In this document: positions 34,192 to 42,938 of the stretch, piece after piece
How positions within the stretch are numbered: position 1 is the first letter of the stretch
How the letters are laid out: each line of letters starts with the position of its first letter
Program-made: the position numbers and the translations under genes
Notes under the pieces: model-generated
What the model was told of the DNA's origin: nothing
Databases searched by the model: none
What the model saw: only the letters and a program-made list of their open reading frames with translations
Source of the DNA: Butyrivibrio proteoclasticus B316
Lineage (GTDB): Bacteria > Bacillota > Clostridia > Lachnospirales > Lachnospiraceae
DNA: 62,500 nucleotides
Direction: 5' to 3'
Assembly (NCBI RefSeq): GCF_000145035.1
Contig: NC_014388.1
Coordinates: forward strand, 1-62,500

Positions 34192-35910
34192 TTAGTTGTT
34201 ACCGGTATATTCATCAAGTATTTTGTGTTTGCTCAAGGCATTCAATCTGGCCGGATGGTCTTGGGGCATTGTATTTTTAACTGCTTCATCGCTGCTATTT
34301 ACAAGATTCTCAAGATACTCTGTGAGAGAATCTTGAACGTCTTCATTGTTATCAAGGCCGGTATACAGTATTTCAGGAACAAATCCGAGAGTAGCAGCGG
34401 TATACCAATTCCCGTTAAATTTATTAGGATTTTCCTCAATATCTGTAACGGGTGAGTTTATTTTATTTGTAAGGTAGGCAATCACCAGCTCTTTTTCCGG
34501 GTCTATCATGAGAAGAGTACCCGTCCAACCCTGGTGACCAAAAGTAGTTGTTGAAGATTTGGTGCCAAAGTAATTGGTTCTCTGCATATCGCCCTGACGC
34601 CACCATCCAAGGCCCCAGTTCTTGTAATCATCAGACTTGGGCGCTGTGAACTGGTTTATAACTTCAGGGGAAAAGAACTGAATATCTCCGTAGGTTCCAT
34701 CAAGCATCAGCGTACCGAGCATGGCAAGATCTGTAGCATTGGCAAAAACGCCGGCGTGTCCGGATATTCCGCCCATGCAGTAATAAGCCATTTCATCGTG
34801 TACCTGGCCCTGAACAGTATCTGTTCTGATCCCGTCAAAGGTAATATAGCCATCTCTTGTGTTGCCGTTAAGCTCAGTGGCAGCGCAGTCATCACGAGTA
34901 AAACCATTTTCAAGAGGATTGTAGGTTACATGGGTAAGCCCCATTGGCTTGCAGAAGGTATCCTGAAGATAAGTATTCAGGTCTTTTCCGGTCTTGGATT
35001 CAACTATAAGCCCCAGTAGCATATAGTCTACGTCTGAATACATGACCTTTGAACCGGGCTCAAACATAAGAGGCGTTTTACAAAAAGCTTCTATAGTAGC
35101 TTTTTTGGCACTACTATCTGCAGAAGTTGAAGAGAAGAGAGGATTAATTATCTCAGGGTCATACTCAAAAGTCTCAGGATTGATCGTTGGATTATGATAT
35201 TTAGGACTTGGCGGAAATCCTCCCTGATGACGGAGAAGATGGGCTATAGTCAGCTCACTTTTCCATTGTTTGATCGTATCCAACGGCTCGTGAGAGCCTT
35301 CTTCATAATCTATGAAAATAGTATTATCGACAAATTCCTGTCCGAGAAAATCAGTGATTTTCTCATCTATACTTATTTCACCATCTGTGACAAGCTTTTG
35401 AAGTGCATAGTTAACGCCTATCATTTTGCTGACTGAAGCAAGATCATATAATGTGTCTTTTGTGACATCAGGAGAATCTGATTTTCTGGTTCCGTCCGGG
35501 TTATATGAATTTACTTTTCCAAAAGCATTTTCGTATACAAGTTTGCCACTACGAATTATTGATAACTGGGCGCTTGTAAAGCCTTGTTCAATATCGGATG
35601 TTATTATTTTTTCTATGAGATCTATACATTCCTGATGTATTCCCGCTTCTTCCAAAGTTCCATAGGGTATGACTAATGGCTCATCAGAAGCTATATCTGC
35701 AGATGCTCCTGCTATAGATGACGAGTCGCCTGAAGATAGTGCATCCGTAGAAGATGTAGCTTCGGAAGAGAGTGCATTATCAGTTTCTTCAAAAATGGTT
35801 ACAGGAGTATCATTTTGTTCTGCGCTACTGCCACAGCCAGTGGATGTAATAAATAATAAACATGCAAGGCTTAAGGCAAGCGTCCGGTTTTTGTGTGCTG
35901 TTATTATCAT
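34192..35910 (-). CDS. Serine beta-lactamase-family hydrolase, lipoprotein
   Basis: Surface-anchored serine hydrolase of the class C beta-lactamase/EstB/penicillin-binding-protein-like family. From ATG 35910 it has 572 residues. Residues 1-25 are a lipoprotein signal ending STGC, with a Ser/Asp/Ala-rich linker to about 75. The SxxK motif lies in LASVSKMIG, the YxN-like motif in MYSDVDYMLLGL, and the third motif in FGHQGWTGTLLM. Its likely substrates are cell-wall peptides, esters or D-amino-acid peptides; true beta-lactamase activity is uncertain. A GGGGG site lies 5 bases before the ATG. It is divergent from nrdG. Confidence 0.88.
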   Translation of the reverse strand: MIITAHKNRTLALSLACLLFITSTGCGSSAEQNDTPVTIFEETDNALSSEATSSTDALSSGDSSSIAGASADIASDEPLVIPYGTLEEAGIHQECIDLIEKIITSDIEQGFTSAQLSIIRSGKLVYENAFGKVNSYNPDGTRKSDSPDVTKDTLYDLASVSKMIGVNYALQKLVTDGEISIDEKITDFLGQEFVDNTIFIDYEEGSHEPLDTIKQWKSELTIAHLLRHQGGFPPSPKYHNPTINPETFEYDPEIINPLFSSTSADSSAKKATIEAFCKTPLMFEPGSKVMYSDVDYMLLGLIVESKTGKDLNTYLQDTFCKPMGLTHVTYNPLENGFTRDDCAATELNGNTRDGYITFDGIRTDTVQGQVHDEMAYYCMGGISGHAGVFANATDLAMLGTLMLDGTYGDIQFFSPEVINQFTAPKSDDYKNWGLGWWRQGDMQRTNYFGTKSSTTTFGHQGWTGTLLMIDPEKELVIAYLTNKINSPVTDIEENPNKFNGNWYTAATLGFVPEILYTGLDNNEDVQDSLTEYLENLVNSSDEAVKNTMPQDHPARLNALSKHKILDEYTGNN

Positions 35911-36041
35911 GGAATCCCCCAAAAAGAATAGTATTAATTAACCCCAAAAAAATCAGGATATCTAACAATAATGATAGCACCAAAATTGTACCGGCGTGGT
36001 ATTATTGTACGGGGATTCTAAATATCTGTTGGGGGGCTTCT

Positions 36042-36758
36042 ATGAAAATTCACGGACTACAGAAAATGACATTGTTGGATTATCCAGGACTCGTTGCATG
36101 TACTGTTTTTTTAGGTGGATGCGATTTCAGATGCCCTTTTTGCCATAATTATGAGCTTGTTGACGGAAGCGCCGAGCCGGTAATGGATGAGGATGAATTC
36201 TTTTCTTTTCTGTCAAAGAGAGAAGGCATTTTAGATGGCGTTTGCATTACAGGAGGTGAGCCCTGCCTTAGGGCGGATCTTGCCAATTTTGCCAGGCAGA
36301 TTAAGGAAATGGGCTTTACGGTTAAGCTTGACACTAACGGCGCACATCCAGACAGGGTTAAGGAGCTGATTGACCTTGGACTGGTCGATTATGTGGCAAT
36401 GGATATCAAGAATTCGCCTGAAAAGTATGCAATGACGGCCGGACTTGGCGAAGACATTGATGGATGTAATAATCCAATGTTTGATTTTAATAAAATTAGG
36501 CAGACTGTAGCTCTTTTAATGGAAGACAGGGTGGATTATGAGTTTAGGACTACAGTAGTGGAACAATATCACAAAAAGGAAGATTTTGTGGCGATAGGAC
36601 AATTAATTAAGGGGGCAAAAAAATATTTTTTACAGCAATTTGTAGCGCGGAACACTGTTCCTGACTGCACTTTGAAGGCTCCAAACCGTGAAACTATAGA
36701 AAAATATATTGAAGTAGTGAGGCGGTATGTCCCAAATGCAGAAGTGAGGGGAATTTAG
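36042..36758 (+). CDS. nrdG: Anaerobic ribonucleotide reductase activating protein (radical SAM)
   Basis: Radical-SAM enzyme that makes the glycyl radical on NrdD. From ATG 36042 (GGGGGG site, 5-base spacer) it has 238 residues. The cluster motif Cx3Cx2C is visible in GGCDFRCPFCHN, near residues 27-38, followed by CITGGEPCL, the SAM-binding region. The longer frame from 35862 starts inside the divergent neighbour and is not used. The size fits the longer NrdG2-type activator rather than the 150-residue E. coli form. nrdD follows after 120 bases with its own control region. Confidence 0.92.
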   Translation: MKIHGLQKMTLLDYPGLVACTVFLGGCDFRCPFCHNYELVDGSAEPVMDEDEFFSFLSKREGILDGVCITGGEPCLRADLANFARQIKEMGFTVKLDTNGAHPDRVKELIDLGLVDYVAMDIKNSPEKYAMTAGLGEDIDGCNNPMFDFNKIRQTVALLMEDRVDYEFRTTVVEQYHKKEDFVAIGQLIKGAKKYFLQQFVARNTVPDCTLKAPNRETIEKYIEVVRRYVPNAEVRGI

Positions 36759-36763
36759 ACAAA

Positions 36764-36809
36764 CCACAATATGTTGTGGTCGACATTTAGTCAATATCTA
36801 TATGTTGAC
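36764..36809 (+). promoter_or_regulatory. Pair of NrdR boxes upstream of nrdD
   Basis: Two dyads share the core CWATATGTTG: CAATATGTTG at 36767-36776, inside the perfect dyad ACCACAA / TTGTGGT, and CTATATGTTG at 36798-36807. Their spacing is exactly 31 bp, about three helical turns. This matches the usual layout of paired NrdR boxes (consensus roughly ACACwATATwTwGTGT). They overlap the likely -35 region of a TATAAA -10 box (36815-36820), so binding would block nrdD transcription. Confidence 0.75.
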
Positions 36810-36878
36810 GCGATTATAAATTAATGTTATTTTTATCCTAGTAAATTTTCTTATGGTTTTCTTCTAGAGGGGGTTCTT

Positions 36879-39275
36879 ATGTATCAGGTTGTAAAACGCG
36901 ATGGCAAGATCGCAGATTTTAACATTTCCAAGATTTCATCGGCTATAACTAAGGCTTTTATAGCACTTGACAAGGATTATCATTCGAGTGTCATAGATCT
37001 TATTGCGCTCAGAGTCGCATCAGATTTTGAGGGCAAGGTTGCAGACGGCAAGATCACGGTTGAGGAGATCCAGGACAGCGTTGAGAAGGTGCTGTCTGAG
37101 GCCGGATATACTGATGTTGCCAAGGCTTATATTCTGTACCGCAAACAGCGAGAGAAGGTCCGTAACGTTAATTCTGCACTTGTTAATTACAAGGATATTG
37201 TTAACGATTACCTCAAGATAAATGACTGGAGAGTCAAAGAGAACTCTACAGTTACGTATTCAATCGGAGGCCTGATCCTGTCTAATTCCGGTGCTATTAC
37301 AGCTAATTACTGGCTTTCTGAGGTTTATGACGATGAAATAGCTTCAGCGCATAGAAGTGCGGCTATTCATATTCATGACCTTGCTATGCTCAGCGGTTAT
37401 TGCGCTGGCTGGAGCCTCAAACAACTGATACAGGAAGGGCTTGGTGGAGTTCCTGGTAAGATCACATCTTCACCTGCATGCCATCTCTCAACTCTTTGTA
37501 ATCAGATGGTTAATTTCCTTGGGATCATGCAGAATGAGTGGGCGGGAGCTCAGGCGTTTTCTTCTTTTGATACATACCTTGCGCCATTTGTTAAGGTTGA
37601 TAACTTGTCTCAGGCTGAGGTTAAACAGTGTATTCAGTCTTTTGTTTATGGAGTCAATACACCAAGCAGATGGGGAACGCAGGCGCCATTTTCTAATATA
37701 ACTCTGGACTGGACAGTACCTAATGACCTCAAGAACCTTAATGCTATCGTTGGTGGCAAAGAGCTTGATTTCACTTATGGTGAATGCCAGCACGAGATGG
37801 ATATGGTCAATAAGGCATTTATCGAAATAATGATCGAGGGAGATGCCAATGGAAGAGGATTTCAGTATCCTATTCCCACATATTCAATAACAAATGATTT
37901 TGATTGGAGTGAGACCGAGAACAACAAGCTTTTGTTTGAGATGACTGCTAAATATGGTACTCCATATTTTTCCAATTATATCAATTCTGATATGGAGCCA
38001 AGCGATGTTCGCTCTATGTGTTGCAGACTTCGTCTTGACCTTAGAGAACTCAGGAAGAAATCCGGCGGTTTCTTTGGATCAGGTGAGTCAACAGGTTCTA
38101 TAGGTGTTGTAACCATCAACATGCCTAGAATTGCTTATCTTGCCAAGGATGAAGCTGATTTTTATAAGAGACTGGATCATCTGATGGATATAGCAGCCCG
38201 CTCGCTTAAGACCAAGAGAACTGTAATTACTAAGCTTCTTGAACAGGGCCTTTATCCTTATACCAAGAGATACCTTGGAACCTTTGCTAACCATTTCTCA
38301 ACAATTGGCCTTATCGGAATGAATGAGGTTGGCCTTAATGCGAAATGGATAGGCGCAGATATGACTGATGAACGTACTCAGAACTTCACCAAGGAGGTTC
38401 TGGTGCATATGAGAGACAGGCTCTCTGATTATCAGGAAAAATATGGTGACCTCTATAACCTTGAGGCAACTCCGGCAGAGTCAACTACATATCGTTTTGC
38501 CAAACATGATAAAGAGGAGTATCCGGATATCATTACAGCTAACATGAATGGTACACCTTATTACACCAATTCATCGCATCTTCCGGTAGGTTATACTGAG
38601 GATATTTTTTCTGCACTTGATATTCAGGATGAGCTTCAGACTCTTTACACTTCCGGAACAGTTTTCCATGCTTTTCTTGGGGAGAAGCTTCCTGACTGGA
38701 AGGCCGCAGCAAGTCTCGTACGCAAGATTGCAGAGAATTATAAGCTTCCTTATTACACAATGTCTCCTACATATTCAGTATGTAAGAATCATGGTTATCT
38801 TGTTGGAGAACAGCCGATTTGCCCTCATTGTGGAGATAAGACAGAGGTTTACAGCCGAATTACCGGCTATTACCGTCCGGTAGCTAACTGGAATGATGGT
38901 AAGGCGCAGGAGTACAAGGACAGGAAGGTTTATGATATTGGCCATTCTACTTTGAAGCGAAATGGAAAAGGAACAAGCTTTGTAGAAGCCGCAGTTAAGA
39001 AGTCCAATAAAGATTCCAGCAGTAATGCGCTTAATGTTGATGATGCAATCATGCTTTTTAAGACGCAGACTTGTCCGAACTGTAAAATAGCCGGAATGAT
39101 GCTGGATAAAGCCGGAGTGAATTATCGCGTTTTGGATGCAGAAGAGAATCCTGAGCTTGTAGAGAAATATAACATTATGCAGGCTCCAACACTGATAATA
39201 CCGGGTGAAGACGGATTCAGGAAGCTTAATGGAGTATCTGACATCAAGGGATGGCTTGGAGAGAGAATTTCATGA
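36879..39275 (+). CDS. nrdD: Anaerobic ribonucleoside-triphosphate reductase fused to a C-terminal glutaredoxin-like domain
   Basis: Class III reductase that makes deoxynucleotides under anaerobic conditions. Residues 1-90 are an ATP-cone. The catalytic barrel has a Cys pair at 381-382 (SMCCRLRLD). The radical site is RITGYYRP, with Gly at about 663, just after a zinc region that includes CPHCGD. The last ~75 residues (about 725-798) form a separate glutaredoxin/NrdH-like domain with CPNC at 732-735 and APTLII. That domain suggests reduction by a thiol system instead of formate, as reported for Neisseria bacilliformis NrdD. An AGGGGG site precedes the ATG. Confidence 0.95.
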   Translation: MYQVVKRDGKIADFNISKISSAITKAFIALDKDYHSSVIDLIALRVASDFEGKVADGKITVEEIQDSVEKVLSEAGYTDVAKAYILYRKQREKVRNVNSALVNYKDIVNDYLKINDWRVKENSTVTYSIGGLILSNSGAITANYWLSEVYDDEIASAHRSAAIHIHDLAMLSGYCAGWSLKQLIQEGLGGVPGKITSSPACHLSTLCNQMVNFLGIMQNEWAGAQAFSSFDTYLAPFVKVDNLSQAEVKQCIQSFVYGVNTPSRWGTQAPFSNITLDWTVPNDLKNLNAIVGGKELDFTYGECQHEMDMVNKAFIEIMIEGDANGRGFQYPIPTYSITNDFDWSETENNKLLFEMTAKYGTPYFSNYINSDMEPSDVRSMCCRLRLDLRELRKKSGGFFGSGESTGSIGVVTINMPRIAYLAKDEADFYKRLDHLMDIAARSLKTKRTVITKLLEQGLYPYTKRYLGTFANHFSTIGLIGMNEVGLNAKWIGADMTDERTQNFTKEVLVHMRDRLSDYQEKYGDLYNLEATPAESTTYRFAKHDKEEYPDIITANMNGTPYYTNSSHLPVGYTEDIFSALDIQDELQTLYTSGTVFHAFLGEKLPDWKAAASLVRKIAENYKLPYYTMSPTYSVCKNHGYLVGEQPICPHCGDKTEVYSRITGYYRPVANWNDGKAQEYKDRKVYDIGHSTLKRNGKGTSFVEAAVKKSNKDSSSNALNVDDAIMLFKTQTCPNCKIAGMMLDKAGVNYRVLDAEENPELVEKYNIMQAPTLIIPGEDGFRKLNGVSDIKGWLGERIS

Positions 39276-39283
39276 TTTTATGC

Positions 39284-39309
39284 TGAGCCAGGCCTTACGG
39301 CCTGGCTCA
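39284..39309 (+). terminator. Hairpin between nrdD and the carbonic anhydrase gene
   Basis: The 11-bp stem TGAGCCAGGCC / GGCCTGGCTCA has a 4-base loop TTAC, 8 bases after the nrdD stop. No T tract follows on the plus strand, so it may be a processing or 3'-stability element or only a partial terminator. Confidence 0.6.
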
Positions 39310-39327
39310 TTGAAAGGATATATAGTT

Positions 39328-39837
39328 ATGAGAAAAATTGATAAAAGTGTATTTATTGCTCCGGGAGCTCAGGTAATAGGCGATGTTACTATAGGAAGTG
39401 ACAGCGGAATATGGTACAACGCTGTAGTAAGAGGAGACTCCAAGGAAATTCATATCGGAAAGCGTACTAATATCCAGGATCTTGCTGTTCTTCATGTTGA
39501 TAAGGAATATCAACTTACTGTTGGCAATAATGTTACTATCGGGCATAGTGCTATTGTTCATGGATGCAGTGTTGGTGATAACGTGCTTGTTGGAATGGGC
39601 GCGATCATAATGAATGGTGCACATATCGGAAATAACTGTATTGTTGGTGCAGGAGCACTTGTTACAGAGAATACGGTTATTCCTGACGGAATGATTGCTT
39701 ACGGCAATCCTGCCAAGGTTATAAGGCCTGTGGAAAATCAGGATAAAATGAGAATATTAGAAAATGCTGATATCTACGTACAGCATGCGACAGAGGCCAA
39801 AATGGGATTGAGGCATCGCAAAGCAATGCCTCTTTAA
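39328..39837 (+). CDS. Gamma-carbonic-anhydrase-like hexapeptide protein
   Basis: Trimeric left-handed beta-helix protein of 169 residues, similar to YrdA/PaaY-type gamma-carbonic anhydrases. Hexapeptide repeats run through most of the chain (IGDVTIGS, VGNNVTIG, HIGNNCIVGAG). Candidate zinc histidines are in AVLHVD, TIGHS and VHGC. Many relatives show weak or no anhydrase activity, so the enzymatic role is unproven. The start at 39328 was chosen over earlier in-frame ATGs because the earlier ones encode through the upstream hairpin and GAAAGGAT lies 9 bases upstream. Confidence 0.88.
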   Translation: MRKIDKSVFIAPGAQVIGDVTIGSDSGIWYNAVVRGDSKEIHIGKRTNIQDLAVLHVDKEYQLTVGNNVTIGHSAIVHGCSVGDNVLVGMGAIIMNGAHIGNNCIVGAGALVTENTVIPDGMIAYGNPAKVIRPVENQDKMRILENADIYVQHATEAKMGLRHRKAMPL

Positions 39838-39850
39838 TAAGTAACAAGTG

Positions 39851-40768
39851 TTATAATATTTTTTTGATCTTAAAGAATATCAGACTTCCAACTACTATGA
39901 ATATGCTCAGAACGATAACGACGGGATAACCTAAGCGGGATTCCAATTCAGGCATATATTTGAAGTTCATTCCGTACCAGCCTACGATGAGTGTAAGAGG
40001 CATGAAGATCGTTGTAACCACGGTAAGAACTGTCATTATACGGTTCTGCCTTACATCAAGCTGTGACTGATACAAGTCGTTTAACTGGATAGTATAGTCT
40101 CTTAAATGTGTGGCAGAATCATACAGTCTGTCTACTCTGCTGGAAAACATATGGAAGTATCTGAGGTTTTCTTCTTTGAAGAAACCATTTTCATTTTCTT
40201 CAAGTTCCTGTCCAAGATCAAGCAGCTGTTCATAGTGGATACGAAGATCCCTTATATCACCGCGGATATCATTGTTTCTTTCCATATGAGCAGTTTCTGC
40301 ATTGGACATGATCTCTTTTTCCAGACTATCCAGCTCTAATTCATACTTCTGCATAGTTCTCAGATCGTTATGAATGATCAATTCCAGAAAATCATACATA
40401 AAGCGTTCCAGACAGGGTTTTTTCCACTTTTTATAATGCTGGATTCTCCTGACAAGGCGTAAAGCTTCTTCGCCTTCGTCAATAAAGACAATACCGGTTT
40501 CATCAAGTACAAAAGAAAACTTTTGCGGTTCAGAGGTGTTTGAGGACTGAGTCGGTATATAAAATGTTCCGGTCAAGGAATCATAGTTGACCTCGGCCTT
40601 GGTGGTATATATTTCTTCACTGCTAAGATCAAAGTCTATACCCATATCAAAATTTTCATTCTGGGCGGCCCACTGCGCAGGAGTAAGTACAGCTACGTAC
40701 GGCTCTGCCGCGTCGTGACACTGTTCTGCACTACATTCCTCCAGGGCGTTTTTTATAAGAAAAAACAT
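39851..40768 (-). CDS. CorA-family divalent metal transporter
   Basis: Pentameric Mg2+/Co2+/Ni2+ channel. From ATG 40768 (AGGAGG site) it has 305 residues. The N-terminal ~240 residues are the cytoplasmic funnel with long helices. Two C-terminal membrane helices flank the conserved YGMNF selectivity motif (PLTLIVGWYGMNFKY), and the chain ends in a basic FKIKKIL tail. The ATG at 40789 is less likely. Its nearness to Ni-related genes is about 35 kb away, so magnesium is the default guess. Confidence 0.9.
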   Translation of the reverse strand: MFFLIKNALEECSAEQCHDAAEPYVAVLTPAQWAAQNENFDMGIDFDLSSEEIYTTKAEVNYDSLTGTFYIPTQSSNTSEPQKFSFVLDETGIVFIDEGEEALRLVRRIQHYKKWKKPCLERFMYDFLELIIHNDLRTMQKYELELDSLEKEIMSNAETAHMERNNDIRGDIRDLRIHYEQLLDLGQELEENENGFFKEENLRYFHMFSSRVDRLYDSATHLRDYTIQLNDLYQSQLDVRQNRIMTVLTVVTTIFMPLTLIVGWYGMNFKYMPELESRLGYPVVIVLSIFIVVGSLIFFKIKKIL

Positions 40769-40836
40769 GTGAAACCTCCTACCAATCAATACTTACAATG
40801 ACATAATAACACAGATACAAGGATATCTGCGCTTAT

Positions 40837-40865
40837 TTGCCATAAATATTTATGGTTCGTATAAT
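40837..40865 (+). promoter_or_regulatory. Promoter of the double-glycine peptide gene
   Basis: TTGCCA (40837-40842), a 17-base spacer and TATAAT (40860-40865) form a strong sigma-70-type promoter, 51 bases before the start codon. The spacer holds the dyad TAAATATTTA, possibly an operator. Confidence 0.7.
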
Positions 40866-40915
40866 TAAATAATAGTGTTTTTATGAGGAAAGTATTTAAG
40901 AAGGGAGATAAAATC

Positions 40916-41098
40916 ATGAGTTTAGAGGCTAAAAAGGTGCTCTTGGACAGCGAACTTGAGACTGTCACAGGTGGCGCTCGTAAGATTCAGTTTATGAAGG
41001 TTGCATGCACTCACTGTAAAAAGATAATTCGCATCAATGTAGATGTTTCCGAAGCAAAATGCCCTTTCTGTAAGGAAATCAATACTTTCGCTGGCTAA
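40916..41098 (+). CDS. Small double-glycine-leader peptide with a zinc-ribbon core
   Basis: A 60-residue peptide from ATG 40916, with GGGAG 7 bases upstream. The first 20 residues, ending LDSELETVTGG, match double-glycine leaders of class II bacteriocin precursors (L..EL..V.GG). The expected mature part, about 40 residues starting ARKIQF, has two CxxC pairs, CTHC and CPFC, separated by about 15 residues, as in a zinc ribbon. No C39-peptidase transporter is nearby, so processing is unproven. It may be an exported peptide, a RiPP precursor, or a small zinc protein with a coincidental GG. The promoter and ribosome site are strong. Confidence 0.7.
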   Translation: MSLEAKKVLLDSELETVTGGARKIQFMKVACTHCKKIIRINVDVSEAKCPFCKEINTFAG

Positions 41099-41153
41099 AA
41101 ATCTTTTTCTAAGCATACCATGCCACTTTATTTCTATATGAATTGTTATTTGT

Positions 41154-41186
41154 TATAATAGCAATGTTCTGCGGTTATCGGCAGAA
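41154..41186 (+). promoter_or_regulatory. pnuC promoter and leader hairpin
   Basis: TATAAT (41154-41159) is followed by TTCTGC / GCAGAA (41167-41172 and 41181-41186) with an 8-base loop, about 35 bases before pnuC. No clear -35 box is seen. The hairpin is too small for me to call a known riboswitch. Confidence 0.4.
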
Positions 41187-41219
41187 ATTATTACATGTTT
41201 TAATGGAGTGAGATTTGGT

Positions 41220-41930
41220 ATGGAAAAGGTAAAAGAGGCAATTAGAAAAGAGTTTGCTGGCTGGAAAAAGTGGGAGGTAGCCTGGATTGTTCTGGCAACG
41301 GCAGTAATTCTGGGACTATCAATCTATTGGAAGGATTCTCTTATTGGAATTCTGGCGGCTGTTACAGGTATCTGGTGCGTTATTTTGACTGGAAAAGGTA
41401 AGCTTTCAAGCTTTTGGTTTGGAACTATCAATACGATTCTTTATGCGATCGTAGCATGGAGAGCGAGATACTGGGGCGAAGTAATGCTCAATCTTTTGTA
41501 CTACGTTCCTATGAACTTTGTGGGACTCTATATGTGGTCCAAGAACATGAACAGCGAGACAGAAGAGGTTGTCAAAAAGAGAATGACTCTTAAGGGCAGT
41601 CTTATCGCTTATCTTCTTGTTGCAGTTGGAACTGTAGCTTATGGATATGTGCTTAAAATGATGAATGGCACACTTCCATTTGTTGATGCTATGAGCACAG
41701 TATTTTCAATATTTGCTCAGATCTTGTGTGTTAAGAGATACATGGAGCAGTGGGTTCTCTGGGTAGTAGTAGATGTTGTTACAGTAATCATGTGGGTTTA
41801 CGCCTTTGCTACTGGCACAGGAGACATGGCAACAGTTCTTATGTGGAGCATTTATCTCATAAATGCCATAATAATGTTGGTAAAATGGATTTTAGATACC
41901 AGAGTTAATGCGACAACAAAAGAGGCATAA
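41220..41930 (+). CDS. pnuC: PnuC nicotinamide riboside transporter
   Basis: Membrane carrier that imports nicotinamide riboside for NAD synthesis. From ATG 41220 it has 236 residues, with seven hydrophobic segments after a short charged N-terminus. Typical segments are FWFGTINTILYAIVAWRARYWGEVMLNL (near 75, shown in part) and MNFVGLYMWSKN, with a WVLWVVVDVVTVIMW helix near the end. The frame extends back to a GTG at 41208, but the ATG has the better-spaced GGAG site. It is one base from nadR, so import and phosphorylation are coupled. Confidence 0.93.
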   Translation: MEKVKEAIRKEFAGWKKWEVAWIVLATAVILGLSIYWKDSLIGILAAVTGIWCVILTGKGKLSSFWFGTINTILYAIVAWRARYWGEVMLNLLYYVPMNFVGLYMWSKNMNSETEEVVKKRMTLKGSLIAYLLVAVGTVAYGYVLKMMNGTLPFVDAMSTVFSIFAQILCVKRYMEQWVLWVVVDVVTVIMWVYAFATGTGDMATVLMWSIYLINAIIMLVKWILDTRVNATTKEA

Positions 41931-41931
41931 T

Positions 41932-42936
41932 ATGTATAAGATTGGTATGTATGGCGGAACCTTTAATCCTATGCATAATGGGCATCTGGAGTGCATTATC
42001 AAGGCTGCATGCATGTGTGAGAAGCTCTATATCGTGCTCAGCATAGGCAATAACAGGGACGAAGTGGACTACAGAGTTCGTTATAGATGGCTGTATCAGG
42101 CTACCAAACATATAGGTAACGTCGAGATTTTTACAATATCAGATGATTGCGAAACCAAGCAGGAATACACTCTGGAAGCTTCTAAGGCTGATTCTGAATA
42201 TGTCAAAAAACATATCGGAGAGCCTATCGATGTTGTGTTCTGTGGATCTGATTACGATGCAGATAGCTTTTGGAACGTAAATTACCCTGATAGCGAATTC
42301 TATGTGTTTGAGCGAAATGATATCAGCTCAACAGCTATTCGCGAGGATCTTTATGGGCACTGGGACTGGCTGCCAACCTTTGTTAGACCTTATTATGTTA
42401 AAAAGGTGCTGCTGATAGGAGTTGAGAGCTCTGGTAAGTCGATAATGACTGTGAATCTGGCCAATTACTACAACACAAATTACATCGAGGAAGCTGGCAG
42501 GGATTTATCTGAGAAATCCGGCACCGATACACTGATGCTGGATGAGGATTTCACTGAGATTTTGCTTACTCAGAAGCTCAATGAGATGAAGACAGTAGAG
42601 CAGAGTAACAGAGTTCTTTTCTGCGACACAGATTGCCTTATCACTCAGTTTTTCCTAAAATTCCTAGGTGGTAATGAGGAAAACATCAAGCTTTCTGATG
42701 CTATTGATGCCCTTAACAGTTATGATCTGGTTCTTTTCCTGGCACCTGATGTTAAATGGGTTCAGGATGGCGACAGGAGCACTGAGATCAGAGATAATCG
42801 CGACAAATATCGCAAGATGATAGCAGATATCTATGAGTCTCATGGCAAGAAGTTTGAGTATATAGAGGGCGACTATCTTACTAAGTTCAATAGGTGTGTT
42901 GAGTTGGTGGATAAGATGCTTGCGCCACAGAAATAG
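41932..42936 (+). CDS. nadR: NadR-type bifunctional NMN adenylyltransferase / ribosylnicotinamide kinase
   Basis: Phosphorylates the imported riboside and adenylylates NMN to NAD. From ATG 41932 (AGAGG site) it has 334 residues. The N-terminal nucleotidyltransferase half has GMYGGTFNPMHNGH (residues 5-18) and ISSTAIRED near 132. The C-terminal kinase half has P-loop GVESSGKS near 161 and the CDTDCLITQFF region. There is no N-terminal helix-turn-helix, so unlike E. coli NadR it is not a repressor. A longer frame from 41908 overlaps pnuC and lacks a site. Confidence 0.94.
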   Translation: MYKIGMYGGTFNPMHNGHLECIIKAACMCEKLYIVLSIGNNRDEVDYRVRYRWLYQATKHIGNVEIFTISDDCETKQEYTLEASKADSEYVKKHIGEPIDVVFCGSDYDADSFWNVNYPDSEFYVFERNDISSTAIREDLYGHWDWLPTFVRPYYVKKVLLIGVESSGKSIMTVNLANYYNTNYIEEAGRDLSEKSGTDTLMLDEDFTEILLTQKLNEMKTVEQSNRVLFCDTDCLITQFFLKFLGGNEENIKLSDAIDALNSYDLVLFLAPDVKWVQDGDRSTEIRDNRDKYRKMIADIYESHGKKFEYIEGDYLTKFNRCVELVDKMLAPQK

Positions 42937-42938
42937 CA

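Noticed and set aside
35862..36041. N-terminal extension of NrdG
   Set aside because: It begins inside the divergent lipoprotein gene; ATG 36042 has a G-run site and matches the NrdG start.
39205..39327. Extended start of the carbonic-anhydrase gene
   Set aside because: It overlaps nrdD and translates the hairpin.
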